A stretch of 40,922 nucleotides of DNA from DASUKL01 sp036278755. Its GTDB lineage: Bacteria > Chloroflexota > Limnocylindria > Limnocylindrales > CSP1-4. The translations under genes and the position numbers were made by a program. This document shows positions 31,824-38,982 of the stretch, piece after piece. The notes beneath the pieces are model-generated. The model saw nothing but the letters and a program-made list of their open reading frames with translations. It had not been told where the DNA came from and did no database searches. The stretch covers positions 1-40,922 of the forward strand of contig DASUKL010000133.1 of assembly GCA_036278755.1 (NCBI GenBank). The letters are read 5' to 3'. Positions within the stretch are counted from its first letter, which is position 1. Every line of letters starts with the position of its first letter.

Positions 31824-31945
31824 CAGCGACAGATGTTCGCGATCAGGTGCGCCCGGAGGATCCGGACGCAGGTTCGCCAGGGCGCCGAGTTCCGTCAGCG
31901 ACAGATGTTCGCGATCAGGTGCGCCCGGAGGATCTGGACGCAGGT
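31824..31945 (-). repeat. 72-bp direct repeat (locus 3)
   Basis: A 50-base segment starting CAGCGACAGATGTTCGCGAT at 31824 returns at 31896 with a single change: again a 72-base step. On the minus strand the second copy reads GTCGCTGACGGAAC, close to the box TTCGCTCACGGCAAAC of the 24782 unit. The relationship to loci 1 and 2 is possible but not certain. Confidence 0.8.
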
Positions 31946-32336
31946 CGCCGTTCACCGATAGCGGAAGATCGTCAAGCTCAGGCTCCCAGACGCGCGCCCT
32001 GTCCGCTCATCGCGAAGATCGGTGGACGCGATGGCCCGCAGGTGCGCACACGGGGCTGCGGACCGTGTGTGATCGCGTAAAGGTGCGGGGCTGGGCGATG
32101 GCGGTGATCAGGCGGCGCCAGCACCCGCACATCGAGTCGCAGACCGTACGTGATCGCGTAAATGGGTACTGGCTCCGCAAGACTGGGCCGGCGATCGGGC
32201 TCCGCGCGGGGCTAGGCGATCCGGCGGAGGATGCCGGGCGACCAGGCGGGGAAGGAGGGGCGCTCAGTCGGGGGACTATGCGCTTGGTCGGGTCGCGGGC
32301 ATGGCGCTCGGTCGGAGCAGGCCGCGAGGCCGATCG
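31946..32336. other. Intergenic region, no supported gene
   Basis: Nothing recognisable as a gene is present. One more direct repeat of 20 bases with two changes (GACCGTGTGTGATCGCGTAA at 32061, GACCGTACGTGATCGCGTAA at 32142, spacing 81) stands out. Open frames here lack ribosome sites and family similarity. Confidence 0.5.
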
Positions 32337-32693
32337 CTAGTTGCGGGTCGCCGGGTGCATGGGGTAGACGCCGACCACGATCGGGGTGTGCGGGTCCTCG
32401 CACAGCTCCAGGCCCACGTCCCCGGAGCGGACCAGCTCCTCGATCAGGGAGCACTCGCGGGGCGGCAGGCCGATGTAGGCCGCGCCGTCCAGCGTGTGCA
32501 GGACATGGACGTCGTCGAACTGGCCGTTCAACTCGAAGCGACGGCGCAACTCGTGGAGCGGCACGTAGGGCCGCGACTTGATGAAGCGACGGAGCTGGGC
32601 GGCTGTCGCGCCGCGCGCCTCCTGGCGCTCGTGCGGCGGTTGGGCAGATGCTGCGTCGGGACCCGGCCCCGACGCTTCGGATTCGATGGTCAC
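32337..32693 (-). CDS. Conserved-looking hypothetical protein
   Basis: I do not recognise this 118-residue protein. The first 30 residues are polar and low-complexity. The rest looks like a compact globular domain (RRFIKSRPYVPLHELRRRFE, then FDDVHVLHTLDGAAYIGLPP and ending VVGVYPMHPATRN). It has two cysteines and no membrane segment or signal. The GTG at 32693 is chosen just before the polar tail; the frame is open to 32840, but a strong TAGAAT element at 32764-32769 predicts a transcript starting near 32757, after those earlier codons. It lies downstream of, and in the same direction as, an M24 peptidase gene. Confidence 0.65.
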   Translation of the reverse strand: MTIESEASGPGPDAASAQPPHERQEARGATAAQLRRFIKSRPYVPLHELRRRFELNGQFDDVHVLHTLDGAAYIGLPPRECSLIEELVRSGDVGLELCEDPHTPIVVGVYPMHPATRN

Positions 32694-32719
32694 GTGGCTC
32701 GATCTGGCAGGCGGGCAAC

Positions 32720-32847
32720 GACCGCGGTGGCCGGATGACGGCTGGGGCCGCCGATCGCCCACGATTCTAGCACCGGCCTCCCGAGGTCCGGCCGAGCCAC
32801 CGCGGTGCGGGCCCGACCTGGCGCACGAGCGCCGAGCCACCGCGGTG
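32720..32847. promoter_or_regulatory. Three ACCGCGGT palindromes around an extended -10 promoter
   Basis: CACCGCGGTG occurs at 32798-32807 and, 40 bases away, at 32838-32847, each inside a 19-base direct repeat beginning GCCGAGCCAC (32791 and 32831). A third, shorter copy ACCGCGGT lies at 32721-32728. The extended -10 TGC-TAGAAT on the minus strand (hexamer 32769-32764) lies between them. The two full sites are centred near -45 and -85 relative to the predicted start, an activator- or repressor-like arrangement. Confidence 0.45.
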
Positions 32848-32892
32848 CGAGCCCAGTTCGCGTGGCGGCACTCCCCCGCCCTGGACTCTGGC

Positions 32893-34110
32893 TCAGACCC
32901 CGCTGACGACCAGCACGTCGCGCGGCGATCGGTTCAGCGACACCGGCCCCTCGGCCGTGCAGACGACGATGTCCTCGATGCGCGCACCGTAGCGGCCCTC
33001 GAGGTAGATGCCCGGCTCGATGCTGAAGGCATGGCCCACCGCCAGCGGCTGGGCGTTGCCGGCCACGATGTACGGCTCTTCGTGCTCCTCGAGACCGATG
33101 CCGTGGCCCGTCCGGTGGAGGAAGGCCGGCCCGAACCCGGCAGCCGTGATCGGTTCCCGGGCCGCCGCGTCGACCGCCTCGCACGTGACGCCAGCCCGGG
33201 CCGCCGCGGTGGCCGCCGCCTGGGCCGCCTCGAGGACCGCGTAGAGCTGGCGGAACGTGTCGTCGGGGCCCGCGCCCGGGTCGCCGCCGGTGACCCACAG
33301 AGTGCGGGTCGTGTCGGAGCCGTAGCCGCCCCGCGTGCCACCGATGTCGAGGACGATCGGCTCGCCCGGGCCCACGACGCGCTCGGACACGGCATGGTGC
33401 GGCTCGGCCGAGTTCGGCCCCGAACCCACGATCGAGAAGGCCGCCGTCTCGTGCCCTTCGGCCAGGAGCCGATCGCGGACCTCACGCCCGATGTCGCCTT
33501 CCGTGCGGCCCACCAGTCGCCCCGCGGCGATGGCCTGGACGGTCCGATCGGCGGCTTCGGCGGCTTCGGTCAGGAGCCGGATCTCGTCGGCGTCCTTGAT
33601 CGAGCGCAGGTCCGCCAGGACGCTCGAGGCGAGCCCGAAGCTGGCCCCCGGAACGGTCGACTGGAGGCCCAGGACGAAGGTCGCCCAGAGCCGGTCCCCG
33701 ACCAGCAGCCGACGGTCCAGACCGACGCCCGAACCCGAGCCCGAACCCGAACCTCCGGCCGCCCGCGATCCGGCGCCCGAACCAGTTCCCAGCGCCGAGG
33801 CGACGATGGCGTACGGGTCATCGGTCTCCTCCCAGCTCCGCAGGTCGACATCACCCGCCGCCACCGCGGGGGCGGCCGCGCCACCCGCCCGCTCCAGGCG
33901 CGGCACGATCAGCACCGGCGGCTCGTCCAGGGGCAGGACCAGCATCGTCAGCCGTTCCAGGGCCGGGGCCGCATAGCCGACGAGCCAGCGCAACTCCGCC
34001 CCCGGCCCGACGAGCAGGGCACGCGCGCCGGCCGCCCGGAGCGCCTCCCGGCTGGCCGTCAGCCGGTCACGGTAGCGGGCCGCGGGGATCGGCTGCGGCG
34101 GAGCGATCAC
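32893..34110 (-). CDS. M24-family aminopeptidase (Xaa-Pro peptidase)
   Basis: The 405-residue protein has a creatinase-type N-terminal domain and a pita-bread catalytic domain. All five metal ligands are visible: D255 (VLDIGG), D266 (GSDTTRTL), H336 (HRTGHGIGLEEHE), E365 (FSIEPGIYLEG) and E379 (GARIED). This set fits Xaa-Pro aminopeptidases and dipeptidases, which cut before proline. Residues 108-130 are a glycine/serine repeat inserted between the two domains. The GTG start overlaps the stop of the receiver-like gene (GTGA), so both belong to one transcript. Confidence 0.9.
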   Translation of the reverse strand: MIAPPQPIPAARYRDRLTASREALRAAGARALLVGPGAELRWLVGYAAPALERLTMLVLPLDEPPVLIVPRLERAGGAAAPAVAAGDVDLRSWEETDDPYAIVASALGTGSGAGSRAAGGSGSGSGSGVGLDRRLLVGDRLWATFVLGLQSTVPGASFGLASSVLADLRSIKDADEIRLLTEAAEAADRTVQAIAAGRLVGRTEGDIGREVRDRLLAEGHETAAFSIVGSGPNSAEPHHAVSERVVGPGEPIVLDIGGTRGGYGSDTTRTLWVTGGDPGAGPDDTFRQLYAVLEAAQAAATAAARAGVTCEAVDAAAREPITAAGFGPAFLHRTGHGIGLEEHEEPYIVAGNAQPLAVGHAFSIEPGIYLEGRYGARIEDIVVCTAEGPVSLNRSPRDVLVVSGV

Positions 34111-34481
34111 GACCCGTCCAGCCAGCGCCGCAGGACGTCCGGCCCATCCGCATGCATCTTGTTGTACGAGAGGACGCGCCGGGCTCCGGCGGCCAGGGCC
34201 CGCTTGCGGAGCGGCAGATCGTCGTGCTGCGAGACGGCCAGGACCCGGAGGCCGGCCGCGGCCGCGCGGGTCACGGCGGCGACCCCGTCGTAGCGGTGGC
34301 CGCCGAGGTCGATCACGGCCCCCGCCGGCACCGGCCCCTCCCCCACCTGGAGCTCGAGGGCCGCCTGGTCCGGCACGGGCACCGGTCGCAGGCCGGCACG
34401 CTGCGCGGCGGCGGTCAGCCGCGAGGCCCAGATGAGGTCGTCAGCCACGATGAGGACGCGGGGTGCGGGATGCGGTGCCAT
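34107..34481 (-). CDS. Single-domain response-regulator receiver-like protein
   Basis: The 124-residue protein has the length and strand-helix rhythm of a stand-alone receiver domain. The acidic pair D14/D15 (VLIVADDLIW), a phospho-acceptor candidate D58 (AVIDLGG), S84 (VLAVSQHD) and K108 (LSYNKMH) lie at the expected spacing. The usual MPxxDG after the aspartate and KP after the lysine are missing, so it may not be phosphorylated. The ATG at 34481 is chosen because the fold begins at once after it and TACGCT lies 9 nt upstream. No histidine kinase is nearby. Confidence 0.65.
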   Translation of the reverse strand: MAPHPAPRVLIVADDLIWASRLTAAAQRAGLRPVPVPDQAALELQVGEGPVPAGAVIDLGGHRYDGVAAVTRAAAAGLRVLAVSQHDDLPLRKRALAAGARRVLSYNKMHADGPDVLRRWLDGS

Positions 34482-34490
34482 GCGCGCCAG

Positions 34491-34500
34491 AGCGTACACT
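34491..34500. promoter_or_regulatory. Overlapping divergent -10 elements for korA and the receiver-like gene
   Basis: AGCGTACACT carries TACACT on the plus strand (34495-34500, exactly 6 nt before GTG 34507). It also carries TACGCT on the minus strand (34496-34491, 9 nt before ATG 34481). The two hexamers share the central TA pair, so the promoters are mutually exclusive at the polymerase level. Confidence 0.6.
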
Positions 34501-34506
34501 TGAGCT

Positions 34507-36372
34507 GTGACCAGCACCGTCGACCAGCCACGTCAGAGCCCGCCCCAGGAAGTCCAACTCGAGCGGGTCACGATCCGCTTCGCGGGCGACTCCGGGGACG
34601 GGATGCAGCTCACCGGCGGCCAGTTCACCCGCACCAGCGCCGTCTTCGGCAACGACGTCAGTACCTACCCTGACTTCCCGGCCGAGATCCGGGCGCCGGC
34701 CGGTTCGCTGCCCGGGGTCAGCGGCTTCCAGCTCAGCTTCTCCAGCGCCGAGATCTACACCCCGGGCGACCAGCCGGACGTCCTCGTGGCCATGAACCCG
34801 GCCGCCCTCAAGACGAACGTCGGCGACCTGCCCCCGGGCGGGGCCCTCATCGTCAACAGCGACGCCTTCAGTCAGGCCAACCTGACCAAGGCCGGCTACG
34901 CCACGAACCCCCTCGAGGACGGCTCGCTCAAGGCCTACACCGTCTTCGACGTGCCCATCAACACGCTCAACGACCGGGCCCTCGAGGGCCTCGAGATGAC
35001 CAGCAAGCAGAAGGACCAGACGAAGAACTTCTTCGCCCTGGGCCTCATGTTCTGGCTCTACGAACGGGACATGCAGCCGACGCTGGACTGGATCGGCCAG
35101 AAGTTCGGCGCCAAGCCGGTCTTCGTCGAGGCCAACACGCGGGCCCTCAAGGCCGGCTACGCCTTCGGCGAGACGACCGAGATGTTCCACACCCACTACC
35201 GCGTCGCCCCGGCCCGCCTGGCCCCCGGTACGTACCGCAACGTGACCGGCAACGAAGCCACGGCCATGGGCTTCGTGGCCGCGTCCCGCCTCGCCCAGCG
35301 CACGTTGTTCTACGGCTCCTACCCCATCACCCCGGCCAGCGACATCCTCCACGCCCTCTCCGGCTACAAGCAGTTCGGGGTCCGCAGCTTCCAGGCCGAG
35401 GACGAGATCGCGGCCATCGGGGCGGCCATCGGTGCCAGCTTCGGCGGCGCCCTGGGCCTCACCGGCACCTCGGGCCCGGGCATCGCCCTCAAGAGCGAGG
35501 CCCTCAACCTGGCCGTCATGGTCGAGCTCCCGCTCGTGGTCATCGACGTCCAGCGGGCCGGCCCCTCGACCGGCATGCCGACCAAGGTCGAGCAGGCGGA
35601 CCTCCTCCAGGTCATGTTCGGACGCAACAGCGACTCGCCCATCCCGGTCGTCGCCCCAGCCACGCCGGCGGAGTGCTTCGACTACGCCATCGAGGCCTGG
35701 CGGCTGGCCCTCAAGTACGTCACCCCGGTCGTGTACCTCTCCGACGCCTTCCTGGCCACCGGGGCGGAGCCCTGGCGCATCCCGAACCTCGCCGACCTGC
35801 CCGACATCGCGGTGCCCAACCCCACCCAGGTCGAGGGCTTCCACCCCTACGCCCGCGATCCGGTGACCCTGGCCCGACCCTGGGCCATCCCCGGCACCCC
35901 CGGCCTGGAGCACCGCATCGGCGGCCTCGAGAAGGCGGACATCACGGGCAACGTCAGCTACGACCCCGAGAACCACGACCGGATGCAGCACCTGCGGGCC
36001 GAGAAGATCGCCCGCATCGCTGACGACATCCCGGCGCTGGAGGTCTTCGGGCCGACCTCGGGCGACCTCCTCGTCCTGGGCTGGGGCTCGACCTATGGGG
36101 CCCTGCGCAGCGCGGTCCAGCGGCTGCAAGCCGACGGCCACCAGGTGGCCCACGCCCATCTGCGCTACCTCAACCCCTTCCCCCGCAACCTGGGCACGGT
36201 CCTGGAGGCCTACGGCCAGGTCCTCATCCCCGAGATCAACCTCGGGCAGCTGCGGCTCCTCGTCCGGGGCCGCTATCTGGCCGATGCGCACGGCTACGAC
36301 CGGGTCCGCGGCAAGCCCTTCCGGATCTCCGAGATCGAAGCCGCCGCCCGGGCCCTCCTGCCCGCCCGATAG
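34507..36372 (+). CDS. korA: 2-oxoacid:ferredoxin oxidoreductase, fused gamma-alpha subunit
   Basis: KorA and KorB oxidatively decarboxylate a 2-oxoacid (most likely 2-oxoglutarate) to acyl-CoA and reduce ferredoxin. In this 621-residue protein the gamma domain comes first (FAGDSGDGMQLTGGQF near residue 25). The alpha domain follows from about residue 245 (GNEATAMGFVAASRLA, FYGSYPITPASDILH, then LTGTSGPGIALKSEALNLAV and QRAGPSTGMPTKVEQ). This fusion is typical of the two-subunit type. A pyruvate preference cannot be excluded. The GTG at 34507 coincides with the predicted transcript start. korB follows after 16 nt. Confidence 0.93.
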   Translation: MTSTVDQPRQSPPQEVQLERVTIRFAGDSGDGMQLTGGQFTRTSAVFGNDVSTYPDFPAEIRAPAGSLPGVSGFQLSFSSAEIYTPGDQPDVLVAMNPAALKTNVGDLPPGGALIVNSDAFSQANLTKAGYATNPLEDGSLKAYTVFDVPINTLNDRALEGLEMTSKQKDQTKNFFALGLMFWLYERDMQPTLDWIGQKFGAKPVFVEANTRALKAGYAFGETTEMFHTHYRVAPARLAPGTYRNVTGNEATAMGFVAASRLAQRTLFYGSYPITPASDILHALSGYKQFGVRSFQAEDEIAAIGAAIGASFGGALGLTGTSGPGIALKSEALNLAVMVELPLVVIDVQRAGPSTGMPTKVEQADLLQVMFGRNSDSPIPVVAPATPAECFDYAIEAWRLALKYVTPVVYLSDAFLATGAEPWRIPNLADLPDIAVPNPTQVEGFHPYARDPVTLARPWAIPGTPGLEHRIGGLEKADITGNVSYDPENHDRMQHLRAEKIARIADDIPALEVFGPTSGDLLVLGWGSTYGALRSAVQRLQADGHQVAHAHLRYLNPFPRNLGTVLEAYGQVLIPEINLGQLRLLVRGRYLADAHGYDRVRGKPFRISEIEAAARALLPAR

Positions 36373-36388
36373 TGCACTGGACTGATCG

Positions 36389-37462
36389 ATGACCACGAAC
36401 GGACATGCCACCGAACCGTTGGCCGACTTGGCCGGCCTCTCGCCCGAGAACCAGGCCGTGATCAAGCTGACCCGCAAGGACTTCGCCTCGGACCAGGAGG
36501 TGCGCTGGTGCCCCGGCTGCGGCGACTACTCGATCCTGGCCCAGACCCAGAAGACGATGCCGGACTTCGGCGTGCCGCGGGAGCGGATCGTGTTCATCAG
36601 CGGCATCGGCTGCAACGGCCGCCTGCCGTACTATATGAACACCTACGGCTTCCACTCCATCCACGGCCGCGCGCCCACCCTGGCCACCGGCCTCAAGGCC
36701 GCCCGGCCGGAGCTCATGGTCTGGGTCATCACCGGCGACGGCGACGCCCTCTCCATCGGCGGCAACCACGTCCTGCACGCCATGCGGCGCAACGTGGACA
36801 TCAAGCTGATCCTGTTCAACAACCGCATCTACGGTCTGACCAAGGGCCAGGCCTCGCCCACCTCGGAGCTGGGCAAGCGGACGAAGTCCTCGCCCCAGGG
36901 CACGATCGACCATCCGGTCATCCCGACCTCGATCGCCCTGGCCGCCGAGGCCACCTTCGTGGCCCGCTCGGTCGACACGATCACCGAGCACATGCAGACG
37001 ACCCTCGAGCGGGCCGGCTGGCACAAGGGCTCGGTCTTCGTCGAGGTCCTGCAGAACTGCAACATCTTCAACGACGGTGCCTGGCGCGACTTCACCGACA
37101 AGGACGTCCGCGAGGACCGCATGCTCTGGCTGGAGCACGGCAAGCCCATGATCTTCGGCAAGGACCGCGACAAGGGCATCCGCCTCCGGGGCCTCCACCC
37201 GGAGGTCGTCCAGCTGGGCGACGGCGTGACCGAGGACGATCTCCTCGTCCACGACGAGGAGGCCGAGGATCCGTACCTGGCCTTCATGCTGAGTCGCATG
37301 TGGTGGCCGGACTTCCCGGTCCCGGTGGGCGTCTTCCGCAACGTCACCCGGGCCACCCACGACGAGCTGCTGACGACCCAGATCGACGAGGTCATCGCGC
37401 GCCAGGGCGAGGGCGACCTGGCCAAGCTCCTGCGCAGCGGGGACACCTGGACGGTCGACTGA
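36389..37462 (+). CDS. korB: 2-oxoacid:ferredoxin oxidoreductase, beta subunit
   Basis: The 357-residue subunit binds thiamine diphosphate and an iron-sulfur cluster. It shows WCPGCGDYSIL with cluster cysteines, GIGCNGRLPYYMNTYGFHS, the TPP/Mg motif ITGDGDALSIGGNH and FNNRIYGLTKGQASPTS. The C-terminal part is longer than in some homologues, as is usual for this branch. It is co-transcribed with korA; no ferredoxin gene is adjacent. A hairpin lies directly after the stop. Confidence 0.94.
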   Translation: MTTNGHATEPLADLAGLSPENQAVIKLTRKDFASDQEVRWCPGCGDYSILAQTQKTMPDFGVPRERIVFISGIGCNGRLPYYMNTYGFHSIHGRAPTLATGLKAARPELMVWVITGDGDALSIGGNHVLHAMRRNVDIKLILFNNRIYGLTKGQASPTSELGKRTKSSPQGTIDHPVIPTSIALAAEATFVARSVDTITEHMQTTLERAGWHKGSVFVEVLQNCNIFNDGAWRDFTDKDVREDRMLWLEHGKPMIFGKDRDKGIRLRGLHPEVVQLGDGVTEDDLLVHDEEAEDPYLAFMLSRMWWPDFPVPVGVFRNVTRATHDELLTTQIDEVIARQGEGDLAKLLRSGDTWTVD

Positions 37463-37466
37463 TCGG

Positions 37467-37491
37467 CCGAGGCCGGGGCTTTTCGCCTCGG
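37467..37491 (+). terminator. Hairpin after korB
   Basis: CCGAGGC (37467-37473) pairs with GCCTCGG (37485-37491) across an 11-base loop that contains TTTT. It begins 5 bases after the korB stop and is a reasonable terminator, though without a trailing U-tract. Confidence 0.45.
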
Positions 37492-37887
37492 GCCTAGCGA
37501 TCCTCCGCCTGGCGATCCTATTGGCCCCGGCTCCTCCGGCCCATGGATATGGCCATACGCACGCCCGGGTAGCGTTGTGACGACTCCAAGGCTCTGACGT
37601 CGGCCCTGGGTCGCAGGCGGGCTGCCCGCTGAGCGTGGATCCTTCGTGCGGATGGCCTCGAAAGGCTGCGCATCTACCGTGCGGACGGCCGCGACCGGCC
37701 CCTGCTCGCTCCAACGCTACGGACACATGCATCTGACCCGGTCGACGGCCATGCCGGCCGACTGATCGAGTCCAGCGCTAGCGGGTCTGTGCATCTGACC
37801 GCGTGTCATGCCAGCAGCCCACAACGGCCCCCTGTGAGTAACCCTACCGGCCACCGGTAGCGGTTAGCGTCCACCCGGCGCTCCTGC
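37492..37887. other. Intergenic region with degenerate repeats and a 17-bp palindrome
   Basis: No gene is supported. GCATCTACC/GCATCTGACC words at 37670, 37729 and 37791 mark a decayed repeat of about 60 bases, with CCAACGCTA/CCAGCGCTA companions at 37711 and 37772. At 37844-37860 lies CTACCGG-CCA-CCGGTAG, a perfect 7-3-7 inverted repeat 40-56 bases upstream of the predicted start of the EamA transcript, a possible operator. Confidence 0.55.
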
Positions 37888-37893
37888 TAGCAT
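37888..37893 (+). promoter_or_regulatory. -10 element TAGCAT of the EamA transporter gene
   Basis: TAGCAT ends exactly 6 nt before the ATG at 37900, so the transcript should start on the start codon. TTAGCG at 37864-37869, 18 bases upstream, is a weak -35 candidate. Confidence 0.6.
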
Positions 37894-37899
37894 CGGCGG

Positions 37900-38928
37900 A
37901 TGCGCGGGCGCCGGATCGGCATCGTCTTGACCGTCATCAGCGCCTGCGGTTTCGGCTCGGGGCCGCTCTTCGCCAAACCGATCTACGCGGCCGGGGTCGA
38001 CTGGCTGACCCTCAGCGTGTGGCGCTTCATCTTCGCCGCGGTCGTCTCCTGGCTGTGGCTCCTGGCTGTGCCCGAGAGCCGGCGCGCCCTGAAGCGTATC
38101 TCCCGCCGCCGGCTGGTCGTCCTGTTCCTGCTCGGCGTCTTCTACGTCGGCAACACGGCGACGTATTACGCCGGCCTGGAGACCGTGCCAGCCTCGCTGG
38201 CGGCCCTGATCATCTACGTCTATCCGGCCATCGTGGCCGTGCTGGCCCTTCGCTTCGGGCGGCGGCTGCGGGGTCGACGGCCCTGGTACGCCCTGACCCT
38301 GGCCATGGTCGGCGTGGCCCTGGCGGTCGGCAACATCGCCCCCGACCATGTCCCGCCGGCCACCGGGCTGCTCCTCATGGTCGCCTCGCCGCTCATCTAC
38401 GCGGCCTGGATCATCCTCTCCGCCCGCCTCGCGGGCGAGCGCAGCGAGCCCCGCGACACACCCCCGCCGGAGGCGGTCGAGACCGTGGCCATGGAGGCCG
38501 CCGCGGAGACGACCGATCCCGCGCCCGCGGCCGCGATCATGCTCACCGCGACCTGTCTCGTCTACCTTCTCGTGGCTCCCCTGGCCGGCCACTCGCTCTC
38601 GCCGGCCGACGTGCCGCTGGCGGCCTGGCCGGGCCTGTTGGGGGTGGGGCTCGTCTCGGGCGCTCTGGCCATGCAGGCTTTCTACGCCGGCGCGAAGCGG
38701 ATCGGGGCCGCCCAGGCGGCGCTCGTGAGCACGGTCGAGCCGGTCTGGACCATCAGCCTCGCCGTCCTGCTCTTCGGCGAGCAGCTCACCCCGCTCCAGC
38801 TCGTCGGTGGCGTCTGCATCATCGTCGCCGTGCTCTTGGCCGAAACGACCCCCGATGCCTCGGCCGTCGACCTGCGGCAGGAGCGCGCTCTGAACGAGCC
38901 CGATACCCGGCCCCTGTCGACGCGCTGA
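37900..38928 (+). CDS. EamA/DMT-family transporter
   Basis: The 342-residue membrane protein has ten hydrophobic segments arranged as two EamA repeats: LTVISACGFGSGPLFAKPIY opens the first, and AASPLIYAAWIILSAR-like hydrophobic sequence the second. The late word AALVSTVEPVWTISLAVLLF is a hallmark of the family. Such proteins export amino acids, nucleotides or other metabolites; the substrate is unknown. A polar loop at about residues 180-205 separates the halves. The start is fixed by the leaderless promoter. Confidence 0.88.
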   Translation: MRGRRIGIVLTVISACGFGSGPLFAKPIYAAGVDWLTLSVWRFIFAAVVSWLWLLAVPESRRALKRISRRRLVVLFLLGVFYVGNTATYYAGLETVPASLAALIIYVYPAIVAVLALRFGRRLRGRRPWYALTLAMVGVALAVGNIAPDHVPPATGLLLMVASPLIYAAWIILSARLAGERSEPRDTPPPEAVETVAMEAAAETTDPAPAAAIMLTATCLVYLLVAPLAGHSLSPADVPLAAWPGLLGVGLVSGALAMQAFYAGAKRIGAAQAALVSTVEPVWTISLAVLLFGEQLTPLQLVGGVCIIVAVLLAETTPDASAVDLRQERALNEPDTRPLSTR

Positions 38929-38970
38929 GGGGATGGAGCGGCTCGAACCGCCCACTCGAAGCCGCTCGTG

Positions 38971-38976
38971 GATACT
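38971..38976 (+). promoter_or_regulatory. Variant -10 GATACT of the FAH-family gene
   Basis: GATACT ends exactly 6 nt before the GTG at 38983 and keeps the key A and final T. It supports that GTG over the in-frame GTG at 38968. Confidence 0.4.
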
Positions 38977-38982
38977 TGGGGT

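Noticed and set aside
32061..32161. Small RNA or tRNA-like gene in the spacer after ogt
   Set aside because: Only a 20-base direct repeat was found; no cloverleaf, T-loop sequence or terminator could be seen.
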